A stretch of 44,085 bases of DNA from Candidatus Aminicenantes bacterium (GCA_026393855.1 JAPKZJ010000093.1:1-44085); one strand, 5' to 3'. Positions 9,044-17,583 are shown, counted from the stretch's first letter. The notes: generated by a model from the sequence alone, not told the origin. Translations and numbers: made by a program.

Positions 9044-12000
9044 TCAATGCGTGCTACGCCGGTACGACAGCCAGATGGCCCCCGGCTTGGACGGAATCCG
9101 GACGGGAACTCCCTCCTCCATCAGTTCAGCCCCGGTATGGCTCGCGGTCGTGCCGGCGTCGGGATCGGTCACTTCGTAGGCCGCCGCGCGATCCAATCCA
9201 TGCAGCTTGAAGCGCCGCTCGTCGTCCGGACAGTCTTTGCGCCGGAAGGCAGCGACGGTACCGCCGCCTTTCTCCGGGCTGTCGAACTGGAAGGCCATCC
9301 AGGCCGATTCCGCGTGAGTATAGGGGGTGAGCGGGTAATAATCGCCGAGCAGATAGTCCTGGATCGTGCGGAAGTTCGCGACTTCGCGGCGGATGCGATC
9401 GTAATCGTCGCCCGTCTTCCGCATGTCGTGGCCGATTCTCCAGGCCGGGCAGATGGTGCTGCGCAGGAGGTAGATGTCGTCCGTTCCCGCCCCGGAGCCG
9501 TACCAGGGAAGCCAAAATGAGAGCCCGTAGGTGTGGGCCTGGTGGGCGACGGCGCTGGCCGTGAAATCGCTGCGCAGGAGCGGTGCCGCCCGCCGCAGGG
9601 TCTCCAAATCGTTGCGCCGTCCTCCCGAGGCGCAGGTATCGATCCAGCGGTCCGGATCGCGTCGCAGCAGCTCGTCCCAGTAGGCCAGCAGGCCGGTGAC
9701 GTAGTGATTCTCGGTCAGGCCCTGCCGGTCCGGCGGATCGCTGGCCCGCCAGTAGGCCAGCGGGCTGATGTTGAAGTCCGTCCGCAGGACGTCGATGCCG
9801 CCGGACTTGAACATCGCGTCGAGGTAGTCGACGAGCCAGGCCCGGGCTGCGGGATCGCCCAGGTTCAGAATCCGGCTGTCGTCGGGGCCGAGCTTCAGCG
9901 GCGTTTTGGTCGCGACGGGGCGGGGGAGGAGCCACTCGGCGTGATGCGTCGCCAGCCACGAGCCCATGGCCACCCGCTCGGGCTCGAACCAGAGCACGAA
10001 CTTCATCCCGGCGGCGTGGGCCTTGTCGGCGACCTCGCGCATGCCTCGCGGGAAGCGGACCGGGTCGGGCGTCCAGGTGCCGACGCCGTCCCACCAATCC
10101 TTGTTGGGATACCAGCCCGCGTCCAGGATCCAGGCGTCTAGCCGGATGCGCTCCCGGACGAAGCCGTCGATCATGGCCGTCTCCTCCGCGGCCAGCGGTT
10201 TCAAGTTGCCGTAGCAGGCGTCGAAGCGGGCCGGGAGGGGCTTGCCGCCGGGGCGGGGCAGGTTGTGGGCGATCATCCAGCGCCGCCAGATGTTCTGCGA
10301 TCGGAGCCGATCCCCGCCGCTCCAGAACTGCAGGACGATGAGCGGGGTGCGCGCCTCCTCGCCCGGTTCGAGAGAGAAACGGGTCTGCTCCTGCCCGGCC
10401 CGAAACCGCAGGCCGTTCGTCTGATCGCGCTGAAACAGGGACGTCCATTGCCCCGGCCAGCCGACCGCCGCGATGACCCCGCCGCCCGGCCACTCGATGT
10501 TGAAATAGGACATGTCGCTGTTGGTGGGGCGACCGCCGGCGGCGCCGATGCGCTTTTCCTCGCCCGGCCCGAGCACGGTTTGGAGCGGCTCGAAATCATT
10601 GGCCTGGTTGGGACTGCCGACGGCATGATGCAGAAGATACTCTCTGCCGGAGACGTTGAGGAAAGCGAAATCGGCGGCCTGCAGATCTTCGATGAGCGGG
10701 CTTTTGGCCGAGCCGCCGTTGCGAAGATAGACCGTCCATTCCACGGTCGGGAAGTCCGCATATTCCACGCCGACACAGCGAACCTCCAGCCCCGTTTTCG
10801 GATCGGTATAGCGGAGCGTCCGCTCCAGCCGCTCGCGGTCGATCGTCCGCGAGGATCGTTCCAACTTCCAGGACGGCAATAATTTTGCTGAACGCTTGCC
10901 GCCGAAGACGAAGGAAAACGGCGGCGCCGGCTCGGGCACCGGGCCGGAAGAGGGCGTCGTTTGGGCTTGCTTTTCGCCCCAGAATCGGGCGGCCGCCCAA
11001 GCATGCGCCGCAATCTTTTCGACGTCATTGGGACGGGTCTGCTCCAGGGCGGGGAAGGAATCGCTCGGGCCCGCCTCCCCTAGGATGGAGACCGGGCCGA
11101 GCAGGCCCGATTCCAGGAGCGAGGTCGTCTTGGTGATCATGTCGAAGCGGAAGGCGTCGTGGGTGACGGTGACGCGCTTGTCTTTGGGCAGGCTGAGGTC
11201 GCCGATGACCCGGTTGGCCCAGAGGTTGACGACGTCGATCTCCAGGGCGTTGCCGGTCGGGCGGACCGCGTCGGTGACGTCGACGCGCCAGGGGGGCGTC
11301 CATAGGACGCCCAGCGAACGGCCGTTCAAGCGGATATCGGCCACGTCCTTGACCGCGCCGAGATCGAGATAGAGGCGCTTCTTGGCCGCCGTCGCCGCCG
11401 CAGGCTCCAGATCGAACGTCTTGCGATAAGTCGCCTTGCCGGAGTAGTGCTTGATGCCCTCCTCCGGGCGCCGCGTCCAGCTGACGAGCTCCGGGAATTC
11501 GGCCGACTCCGGTCCGCCCCAGCGCGGGTCGAATCCGACTTTCCATGCGCCTGCGATTTCCTGCGCCGGGACGAGCGCGGGGAAATTGCCCGACGCTTTT
11601 CCCGATTTCCCTGCCGCGACCGGCTTGCGGAAGACGACGAACAGCGACTGCATGGGAGCGAATTCAAGAGGGACGACGGTCCGGCCGCCGTCCGGACGGA
11701 AGGCCGCGGCGTCCCGGATGCTTCCGCTGACCGGATCCCAAATTTCCGGCTGCTTGCCTTCCACGCGGAAGGCGCATTCCCGGGACATCGGGCGCCCGCT
11801 TCGGCTGGAGACGAAGTAGATATCGGCGTCTTTGGACGTGCGATGGATGAAATCAAGATTAGATGCCCCGGACTGTGTCCGGGGAGAGATGTCGAAATCC
11901 GGCTCCACTCCGTCCTTCTCCAATATCTCGCGCGGCGTCCTGCCCCAAATCACCCGGCCGAGGCCGTATTTGTGTTCGGTAACGACCTTCCCGTCGCAGT

Positions 12001-13996
12001 CGCCCCAGACCTCGTCGGCGATGGCCCGGATTTCCTCATCGGCGCGCGGGTAGTCCTTGAGGCCGGAGGCCTTCTCCGGCTTGGACCCGACGACGGTTGC
12101 CCCGGCCCGGACGAGATCGCGGATCTTTCGCGCCGCTTCGATCGGCATCGAGCGGGAGGGAATGGGCGAGACGGGCAGAGACAGCGCATCGCCGATCGTT
12201 TTGGAGATTTCGGGGGACGGCGAGGTGCAGTTCCGCAGGACGAGAAGCCGGTAGCTCAATCCGTCGGGAAGGACGATGCGGCCGTTGGCGACCGACATCC
12301 GGGTCAGAAGGGCTTCGGTGTTGAGGTAATCGTAGTCATAACCCGGGCCGAGGTCCGGATCCTCGGCCTTGGGCGGGGCGATGAGGGGAGGCCGGTCGCC
12401 CAGGTAATAGGCGACGTCGCCGGCGAACACGCCCTGTTGGAGTATGAATTGGCAGCGCGCGAGATAAGTGAAGAAGGCCGGGGACTGCTCCCACCAGGTG
12501 CTGTTGGGGTTCCAATGCTGGCCGGCGCAAAACTCGTAGCCGGGCTTGCCGTCCGAGGGCGGCTGGCAGGTGGCCTGGTGGAGCATGACGGAGTTGATCC
12601 CCTCGCCGAAGGCGGTGTCGATGTAAGGCTTGAGGTCGGCCGGCGACAGCGACCAGTGGGTCCGGTCGCGCTCCTGCTGGGTGAACGACTCGGCCATGGC
12701 CTGGGGCTTACCGTAAATGTGAGCGGCGGAAGCGGTCTGCTTGAGGTTGAGCCGCATATAGGGATCCGCGTTGTAGCCGCCGGGATAATCGAAATGGCCG
12801 TTGACCCAGAACTCGCCGGTCGGCAGGTCACAGCGACCGCCGTTTTTCAGCGAGTCCATGGGCGGGAGGTTGCCCGGGCCGGCCGCCTCGCTGCCCATGC
12901 GGACACCACGTTGATGGCACAGCTCGGCGAAATGGCCGTAGAAGTTCTCGGCCAGGCAGTCTTCGATGGTCCGGTCGAAATCCTCCTTGAACCGGGCCGT
13001 GATGTCGGCGCTGCCGACGATGCGCCCGGCCAGGGCCGGGAGATACGGCTTCAGATCGTAGCCGCGAAACCGGAGAAATTGAGCCGGAAAATCCTGCGTC
13101 CAGGTCAGCTTGCCGCACTCCCAGCTGTCCGACCAGAGATAGTCCAGCTTGCCGCCCGCCTTGGCCGCCTCGTCCAGGACAACTTGGCCGAGATGCTCGA
13201 AATGATCGTCGAGCGAAGCGGGATTGAGATAGTCGATCTGATAACCGGCTCCCTCGGCGAATGTGTCGCCTTTGGGATAAGGATCCCAACGGCTGCCGGT
13301 CAGCGTATAGCCCGTCCGCAGGATGGTCCACGTCCCGGCCGGGACGTCCCATTCGAATCGGCCGCCCGCGCCCATGCGAGCGGTCACGTCGACGATCGAA
13401 CCAGGATCTATCGCCTGGGAAGCGCTGTCAGGAAAGGCCTGGACCCAGACGTCCACATAATAGCCGTCAACGGTCGGCGGCGCTGGCAAAACGCTTTGGA
13501 ATTTCTTCGGGCCGCGGACCTTGATCTCGGACTGGACGACCTTCTTCATGGCGTTGTCCGGTGTCACCCAGGGCCCGATCATCACCCAGCCTCCGGCCAG
13601 GTTGAAGCCCATCTCCAGCTTCAGGCGCTTGGCTTCCTTGACGGCGTGGCGAAAAAGCTCGCGCCACTCGGGCCCGAGGAATTTGACGCCCGGCAATGGT
13701 TCTTTCCCCGCGTAGCCGCCGGTGCAAATCAGGTTGACGCCCTGGAAACCTTTGGCTTTGAACTCCTCGAGGTCGCGGGTGATGCCGGCTTTGTCGACCC
13801 GGTTGAACAGCCACCACCAATAGACGCGGGGCTTGGCCGAATCGGGAGGGTTCAGAAAACCCTTTTCGAGCCCGGGCGCGGCGGGCTTGCAGGCCGCCAA
13901 GCAGGAGATCAAAGCGAGGGCAGCGAGAGCCGCCGCCCACGGCCGCCGGATGCGGATGAGATGGCGAAGGCGGCGTTGGTTTGTCGAAGGGGCCAT
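9044..13996 (-). CDS. GH106-GH36 fusion: alpha-L-rhamnosidase / alpha-galactosidase lipoprotein
   Basis: 1650 residues from ATG 13996, chosen because AGGAGAG lies 7 bp upstream and a promoter lies just beyond. The reading frame stays open upstream to 15583 but there it only shadows the GH51 gene. A type II signal with lipobox LAAC makes it a lipoprotein. Residues ~40-975 are GH106 (NPPDSAKPRVYWWW, FNLAGGWVMIGPWVTPDNAM, a C-terminal sandwich with LYLDLGAVKDVADIRLNG). A ~50-residue Pro-rich linker follows. Residues ~1025-1650 are GH36: PFSFVFGGKRSA, DAWILDAGWYPNKDWW, WFEPERVA, nucleophile D1407 in LRTDFN, ICASGG-like DTCASGGRRND and acid/base D1477 in RSDFTAS. Both modules look complete, so two activities on one substrate are likely. 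GH78 lies directly downstream. Confidence 0.92.
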   Translation of the reverse strand: MAPSTNQRRLRHLIRIRRPWAAALAALALISCLAACKPAAPGLEKGFLNPPDSAKPRVYWWWLFNRVDKAGITRDLEEFKAKGFQGVNLICTGGYAGKEPLPGVKFLGPEWRELFRHAVKEAKRLKLEMGFNLAGGWVMIGPWVTPDNAMKKVVQSEIKVRGPKKFQSVLPAPPTVDGYYVDVWVQAFPDSASQAIDPGSIVDVTARMGAGGRFEWDVPAGTWTILRTGYTLTGSRWDPYPKGDTFAEGAGYQIDYLNPASLDDHFEHLGQVVLDEAAKAGGKLDYLWSDSWECGKLTWTQDFPAQFLRFRGYDLKPYLPALAGRIVGSADITARFKEDFDRTIEDCLAENFYGHFAELCHQRGVRMGSEAAGPGNLPPMDSLKNGGRCDLPTGEFWVNGHFDYPGGYNADPYMRLNLKQTASAAHIYGKPQAMAESFTQQERDRTHWSLSPADLKPYIDTAFGEGINSVMLHQATCQPPSDGKPGYEFCAGQHWNPNSTWWEQSPAFFTYLARCQFILQQGVFAGDVAYYLGDRPPLIAPPKAEDPDLGPGYDYDYLNTEALLTRMSVANGRIVLPDGLSYRLLVLRNCTSPSPEISKTIGDALSLPVSPIPSRSMPIEAARKIRDLVRAGATVVGSKPEKASGLKDYPRADEEIRAIADEVWGDCDGKVVTEHKYGLGRVIWGRTPREILEKDGVEPDFDISPRTQSGASNLDFIHRTSKDADIYFVSSRSGRPMSRECAFRVEGKQPEIWDPVSGSIRDAAAFRPDGGRTVVPLEFAPMQSLFVVFRKPVAAGKSGKASGNFPALVPAQEIAGAWKVGFDPRWGGPESAEFPELVSWTRRPEEGIKHYSGKATYRKTFDLEPAAATAAKKRLYLDLGAVKDVADIRLNGRSLGVLWTPPWRVDVTDAVRPTGNALEIDVVNLWANRVIGDLSLPKDKRVTVTHDAFRFDMITKTTSLLESGLLGPVSILGEAGPSDSFPALEQTRPNDVEKIAAHAWAAARFWGEKQAQTTPSSGPVPEPAPPFSFVFGGKRSAKLLPSWKLERSSRTIDRERLERTLRYTDPKTGLEVRCVGVEYADFPTVEWTVYLRNGGSAKSPLIEDLQAADFAFLNVSGREYLLHHAVGSPNQANDFEPLQTVLGPGEEKRIGAAGGRPTNSDMSYFNIEWPGGGVIAAVGWPGQWTSLFQRDQTNGLRFRAGQEQTRFSLEPGEEARTPLIVLQFWSGGDRLRSQNIWRRWMIAHNLPRPGGKPLPARFDACYGNLKPLAAEETAMIDGFVRERIRLDAWILDAGWYPNKDWWDGVGTWTPDPVRFPRGMREVADKAHAAGMKFVLWFEPERVAMGSWLATHHAEWLLPRPVATKTPLKLGPDDSRILNLGDPAARAWLVDYLDAMFKSGGIDVLRTDFNISPLAYWRASDPPDRQGLTENHYVTGLLAYWDELLRRDPDRWIDTCASGGRRNDLETLRRAAPLLRSDFTASAVAHQAHTYGLSFWLPWYGSGAGTDDIYLLRSTICPAWRIGHDMRKTGDDYDRIRREVANFRTIQDYLLGDYYPLTPYTHAESAWMAFQFDSPEKGGGTVAAFRRKDCPDDERRFKLHGLDRAAAYEVTDPDAGTTASHTGAELMEEGVPVRIPSKPGAIWLSYRRSTH

Positions 13997-14029
13997 GGCG
14001 GACTCTCCTGTGCGGGCCGGATTGACCGG

Positions 14030-14059
14030 ACTATATCTCCCCGGTCGGAATCGCGTCAA
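14030..14059 (-). promoter_or_regulatory. Promoter of the GH106-GH36/GH78 operon
   Basis: Read on the minus strand: TTGACG (14059-14054), 18-bp spacer, TATAGT (14035-14030). The start site near 14023 gives a ~27-nt leader containing AGGAGAG before ATG 13996. Its -35 box lies back to back with that of the GH51 gene, 11 bp apart. Confidence 0.65.
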
Positions 14060-14070
14060 GGCGCGGATCC

Positions 14071-14100
14071 TTGACACAAATCCGCGGCTGGGCATAACAT
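14071..14100 (+). promoter_or_regulatory. Promoter of the first GH51 gene
   Basis: TTGACA (14071-14076), 18-bp spacer, TAACAT (14095-14100), giving a leader of about 60 nt to ATG 14168. Together with the divergent promoter it forms the inverted repeat TCAAGG-N7-CCTTGA (14056-14074), which overlaps both -35 boxes. Confidence 0.65.
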
Positions 14101-14167
14101 CTTCCCGCATTCCCGGCCGCACTTTCCAGACGCGACGATCGCGAAGCCGGAGCCCTGAAGGAGAGAC

Positions 14168-16048
14168 ATGAAACGCTCGATGCCCCGTTGGCCGTTGGTT
14201 GTTCTTCCCCTGGCCCTGATGATGACCGTTGCGTCCGGGCCTGCCGGCGCCGGTGAGGACGCGGTCAGGGTCAAGGTCTATGCCGATCCGCTCCACGGCG
14301 GCCGTATCAGCCCGATGCTCTATGGCGGCTTCGTCGAGCTGCTCGACGATCTCGTGCCCGGGATGTGGGCCGAGATGCTCGGCGACCGCGGCTTCGAAGG
14401 CCTGCTCCCGACATCCAATTGGGATTACTTCCGGGGCGAGCCCAACCTCTGCGACCGCGATTGGGACAAGAGCCCCGACTGGACTTTTGACGCCGACCGG
14501 CCGTTCAACGACAAGCAGTCCTGCCGGCTGACCGTTCCCCCAAGCCGCGCCGCCCTGCTGTCGCAGGGCCAGATGGCCGTCCGCAAGGGCCGGGCGTATT
14601 TGTTCGCCGGATATATCCGCAGCGATGCGCCTCCCGCCGGGATACGCATTGCGTTCAAGGCCCTGCTTCCGGACGAAACCTGGACCGTGCTCGCGTCCTC
14701 CATTCTCCCTCTGGCCGAAAAGGGATGGCGCAGGGTCACCGCCCGTCTGATTTCGGCCGGCACGACCGACCGGGCGGTTTTCGAAATCGAAGCCCGCGGC
14801 GCCGGGCAAGTCTGGCTGGACCAGCTCTCGCTCATGCCCGAGGACAACATCGACGGCTGGCGGCGGGATGTCGTCGAGGCCATGAAGGAGATGGCGCCGC
14901 CCATCGTCCGCTGGGGCGGCTCGACGATCGATCCGGGGCCGTACCGCTGGAGCGACGCCGTCGGTGACCGCGACCACCGGGCGTCCTTCATTAACCGGGT
15001 CTGGGGCCGCCGCGACACGAACGACGTCGGAGTCGAGGAATTCGTGCGCCTTTGCCGGGCTGCCGGAACGGAGCCCCTCGTCTGCGTCAGCCTCGGCGAC
15101 GGAGTGGCCAGCGCCCGCCGCATGGTTGAATACCTTAACGGTCCGGCCGATTCCGAGGGAGGCCGGCAGCGGGCGGCGAACGGACGCCCCGAGCCGTATG
15201 GGGTCAAGTACTGGCAGGTCGGAAACGAGATCGATGCCCCCGGATATATCGGCAGCCTCGTGGAATTCGCCCGCGCCGTCCGGGCCGCCGACCCGAACGC
15301 CGTCGTCCTGTCGTCTTTCCCGACTAAGGAGATCATCGAGACCGCGGGCCCGGATCTCCAGATCGTCGCCCCCCACTACTACCAGGCCGACCTGGACGGC
15401 GTGGACGCCGACCTCAGCAAGATCGAAGGCTGGATCAGGGAATCCGCCGGCCGCGATCGGATCCGGATCGGGGTTACGGAGTGGAACATCGATGCCGGGA
15501 ACTGGGGCCTTGGCCGGGGCAAGCTGAACAGCCTCGGCTGCGCCATCTTCGAAGCCCGGTTTCTCAACGTCCTCCACCGCCACAGCGAGTCCGTAGCCCT
15601 GGCCTGCCGGTCAAACATGACCAATAGCTTCTCCGGCGGTACCATCCAGACGAACGCGGCCGGCCTCTACCGGACGCCGGGCTTCCTGGTCATGTCGCTC
15701 TTCCGGGCCCATACTCGGCCGATCCCGTTGCGACTGGCGGCCGACCTGCCGGCCGCCCTGGACGTCACGGCCTGCGCCTCGGAGGACAAGGCCGGCGTCA
15801 CGATCTTCGCCGTGAATCCCAAGAAAGAGCCCGTTCGTCTCGTCCTCGACTTGACGGATCTCGGGCCTGGCTTCGGCATCCGGGGAGGGGAGGTCGTCAA
15901 GGACGCCCAAGACAGGCGCCAAATCGACATCATCAACGGCTTCGCCGACCCCCGCAGGGTAGTCAAGGTGAAGCTCGAACGGGATTCCGGAAACGTCGTC
16001 ACGATCCCGGCCCTCTCGATCGCCGCGATCGATTGCGGCAAAAATTAA
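14168..16048 (+). CDS. Alpha-L-arabinofuranosidase, GH51 (with carbohydrate-binding-like insert)
   Basis: 626 residues, Sec signal ending near GPAGAG, AAGGAGA 5 bp before the ATG. The start of the barrel module (ISPMLYGGFVELLDDL) is followed by a ~150-residue beta domain (PDWTFDADRPFNDKQSCRL to GQVWLDQLSLMP) resembling a CBM4-like module. The GH51 barrel then resumes: PPIVRWGGS, YGVKYWQVGNEID with acid/base E354, HYYQADLDG and IGVTEWNID with nucleophile E438. A C-terminal beta sandwich ends at ALSIAAIDCG. It should remove terminal alpha-L-arabinofuranose outside the cytoplasm. It is monocistronic, transcribed divergently from the GH106-GH36 operon, and its stop lies 5 bp before the inverted-repeat element. 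Confidence 0.92.
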   Translation: MKRSMPRWPLVVLPLALMMTVASGPAGAGEDAVRVKVYADPLHGGRISPMLYGGFVELLDDLVPGMWAEMLGDRGFEGLLPTSNWDYFRGEPNLCDRDWDKSPDWTFDADRPFNDKQSCRLTVPPSRAALLSQGQMAVRKGRAYLFAGYIRSDAPPAGIRIAFKALLPDETWTVLASSILPLAEKGWRRVTARLISAGTTDRAVFEIEARGAGQVWLDQLSLMPEDNIDGWRRDVVEAMKEMAPPIVRWGGSTIDPGPYRWSDAVGDRDHRASFINRVWGRRDTNDVGVEEFVRLCRAAGTEPLVCVSLGDGVASARRMVEYLNGPADSEGGRQRAANGRPEPYGVKYWQVGNEIDAPGYIGSLVEFARAVRAADPNAVVLSSFPTKEIIETAGPDLQIVAPHYYQADLDGVDADLSKIEGWIRESAGRDRIRIGVTEWNIDAGNWGLGRGKLNSLGCAIFEARFLNVLHRHSESVALACRSNMTNSFSGGTIQTNAAGLYRTPGFLVMSLFRAHTRPIPLRLAADLPAALDVTACASEDKAGVTIFAVNPKKEPVRLVLDLTDLGPGFGIRGGEVVKDAQDRRQIDIINGFADPRRVVKVKLERDSGNVVTIPALSIAAIDCGKN

Positions 16049-16052
16049 GGAT

Positions 16053-16344
16053 CATTTCCCAATTCCGGGAAGTCAACGCGGTTCGGGGTATCGGCCAACG
16101 GCGAAATTGCAAGGCCGGCGCCTTTTTCCATAGTTCTCTGAGGGAACCTGGCTCTAGCCAGGCGCCGAGGGCTGTTTGAGCACGCGATGATCCAACGAAA
16201 TCGAAAGAGAGTGGGTGGTCAAGAAGACCGGGTGATCTGGAATGCGCAGTTCCGAGGCGCCGAAGAGAACTGTGGGAAAAGGCGAGAAGAGGCCGAAGCC
16301 GCCGGGACGATACTCCGAACCGCATTTCCCGGGATTGGGAAATG
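16053..16344. repeat. 292-bp inverted-repeat (fold-back) element, unclassified
   Basis: Fills the only gap over 300 bp (16049-16358). Its left arm (16053-16139) matches the reverse complement of its right arm (16264-16344). The outer ~35 bp are almost identical: CATTTCCCAAT(T/C)CCGGGAA, a 2-6 nt spacer, then GCGGTTCGG(G/A)GTATCG. The inner block CGCCTTTTTCCATAGTTCTCT (16119-16139) pairs with 16264-16284 at 19 of 21 positions. The central 124 bp contain a perfect hairpin CCTGGC-TCTA-GCCAGG (16147-16162). There is no convincing ORF, transposase or target-site duplication. It may be a MITE-like relic, an inverted pair of REP-like units or a structured bidirectional terminator; the sequence alone does not decide. 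Confidence 0.75.
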
Positions 16345-16353
16345 GACTTTTTT
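16323..16353 (+). terminator. Possible intrinsic terminator after GH51
   Basis: Perfect 8-bp stem CATTTCCC (16323-16330), 6-nt loop, GGGAAATG (16337-16344), then GAC and six Ts (16348-16353) on the plus strand. The T tract is a few bases further from the stem than usual and the stem is AT-rich at its base, so this is tentative. It is also the right end of the inverted-repeat element. Confidence 0.35.
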
Positions 16354-16358
16354 GCTAG

Positions 16359-17486
16359 CTATTTCATCTTCGGGTCTTGGCCGGGCCCGCCGGTAGCCTT
16401 GAATTTCGGGATGCGCTCCTCTGCCGGCGGAAGAGCCGGGAATTTCCCGTGCGGGTCTTTCTGGTACCAATAAGCCACCGAATAGAAGTTGTCGGAGCGC
16501 AGGTTGGCGTGGCCGTCCTCGATCGTGACCTTGATCGATCGGCGGAAGCGCACCGGCGCCTCCAGGTGGAAACGATAGTGTGAAAACCTGGACCCGGGCT
16601 CCCACTGGTGGAATTCCGTCAGGCCGATGAGGGGAAACGAGTAGAGCGACGAGAATCCCCAAGCCCCGTTGAAATAATCCTCGCCGCCGGTGCCGTGGAT
16701 GCGCGGCTCGGCCTCGTCGTCGATCCAGATCATCTCGTCGCCCTCGTTCCAGCCTCCCCATTGGTTTTGGAACACGGAAAGCGTCAGGCCGACGAATTGG
16801 CCGTCGCCGCGCGTCTCGAGAAAGACATAGTTGCCCGCCCCCGACGGATTGAGCCAGCGGGGGTCGCGACGCGCTTCGCTGAAATCGTTGCCGTAAAAGT
16901 TGCCCTGGTACCAGCCCCGGTTCGGCGCCGCTTGGCGGTACTGGGCGTGGAAATAGGCCGTCTCGGGCGGAAGCGCGGGCAGCTTGACCCAATCGATGTT
17001 CCAGTAGAAATCCGTGATCTCCTGATGTCCTTCGTTGCTGACCGTGATGCGGCCGCGGCGGGCGAACGGCATCGGGAAGTAGGCGTTGAGAGCCTTGTCC
17101 GGGGCCACGGTCAGGAGAGCCGAATGGAAGACGGTGTACGTGCCCAATCCCAGGCCGAAGAAATCCCCAATGGGCGCTTCGACGCTGGGCTCCGCCTCGC
17201 CGTCCCAATACATCCGCAGTACGACCTTCTTCAGGTGATAGGCCTCTCCCGTGGCCATCGTGATCCAAAGGTGCCGGATCTCGCCCGGCCCGGCCTCGTC
17301 GTAAAGCTCCAGGGTTTGGCCGGCTTTCAAAGACCGGTAATCTCCGTTAGAGCCCGTTCGGTCGAAGCTCGAGGCGCGCCGCGATTCGTAGTCGCCGAGC
17401 TTCGTCAGCGAGCCGACTGGGAATTGGGCCGTGAGGCCCTTGGCCAAGAATAGGACGGCGATAAAAAGAGGCCGCGCTTTGAGCAT
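16359..17486 (-). CDS. GH172 (DUF2961) family glycoside hydrolase
   Basis: 375 residues from ATG 17486, preferred over the upstream ATG at 17534 because AGGAGA lies 5 bp before it and a clean signal peptide follows (FIAVLFLAKGLTAQ). DUF2961 is now GH172, whose characterised members cleave difructose dianhydride I/alpha-D-fructofuranosides or the D-arabinan of mycobacteria. Landmarks are GPGEIRHLWITMA, PIGDFFGLGLG, YFPMPFARRGRITVSNEG, EGDEMIW and HGTGGEDYFNGAW. E248 and E269 are 21 residues apart, the same spacing I recall for the catalytic pair of the Bifidobacterium enzyme (E270/E291). Substrate is likely a furanoside, but which one is unknown. It is divergent from the GH2 gene. Confidence 0.88.
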   Translation of the reverse strand: MLKARPLFIAVLFLAKGLTAQFPVGSLTKLGDYESRRASSFDRTGSNGDYRSLKAGQTLELYDEAGPGEIRHLWITMATGEAYHLKKVVLRMYWDGEAEPSVEAPIGDFFGLGLGTYTVFHSALLTVAPDKALNAYFPMPFARRGRITVSNEGHQEITDFYWNIDWVKLPALPPETAYFHAQYRQAAPNRGWYQGNFYGNDFSEARRDPRWLNPSGAGNYVFLETRGDGQFVGLTLSVFQNQWGGWNEGDEMIWIDDEAEPRIHGTGGEDYFNGAWGFSSLYSFPLIGLTEFHQWEPGSRFSHYRFHLEAPVRFRRSIKVTIEDGHANLRSDNFYSVAYWYQKDPHGKFPALPPAEERIPKFKATGGPGQDPKMK

Positions 17487-17504
17487 GGTTTTCTCCTGCG
17501 GCGA

Positions 17505-17534
17505 ATGGTATGTCCGAGACGGCCTCTGAATCAA
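17505..17534 (-). promoter_or_regulatory. Candidate promoter of the GH172 gene
   Basis: Minus strand: TTGATT (17534-17529), 18-bp spacer, TACCAT (17510-17505). The leader would be only ~12 nt, just enough to hold AGGAGA. It is weaker than the facing GH2 promoter. Confidence 0.4.
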
Positions 17535-17549
17535 GGCTTGCGCCGCGCC

Positions 17550-17577
17550 TTGACTCCCGCCTTTCGCCCCTTATAAT
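17550..17577 (+). promoter_or_regulatory. Promoter of the GH2 gene, leaderless arrangement
   Basis: TTGACT (17550-17555), 16-bp spacer, consensus TATAAT (17572-17577). Only six bases separate the -10 box from ATG 17584, so transcription should begin at or next to the start codon. The inverted repeat TCAAGGC-N9-GCCTTGA (17531-17553) spans both divergent -35 boxes. Confidence 0.75.
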
Positions 17578-17583
17578 TCGTTC

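Noticed and set aside
7547-9520. 657-codon plus-strand frame across the GH78 gene
   Set aside because: It is antisense to a complete GH78 enzyme and its neighbour. It has no family motifs and is typical of GC-rich mirror frames.
13997-15583. 5' extension of the GH106-GH36 frame to 2179 codons
   Set aside because: This part is antisense to the well-supported GH51 gene, has the composition of a shadow frame, and lies upstream of the promoter, RBS and lipoprotein signal at 13996.
16187-16396. Small plus-strand frame inside the inverted-repeat element
   Set aside because: 69 codons crossing the right repeat arm and running into the GH172 gene. No RBS, no family similarity.
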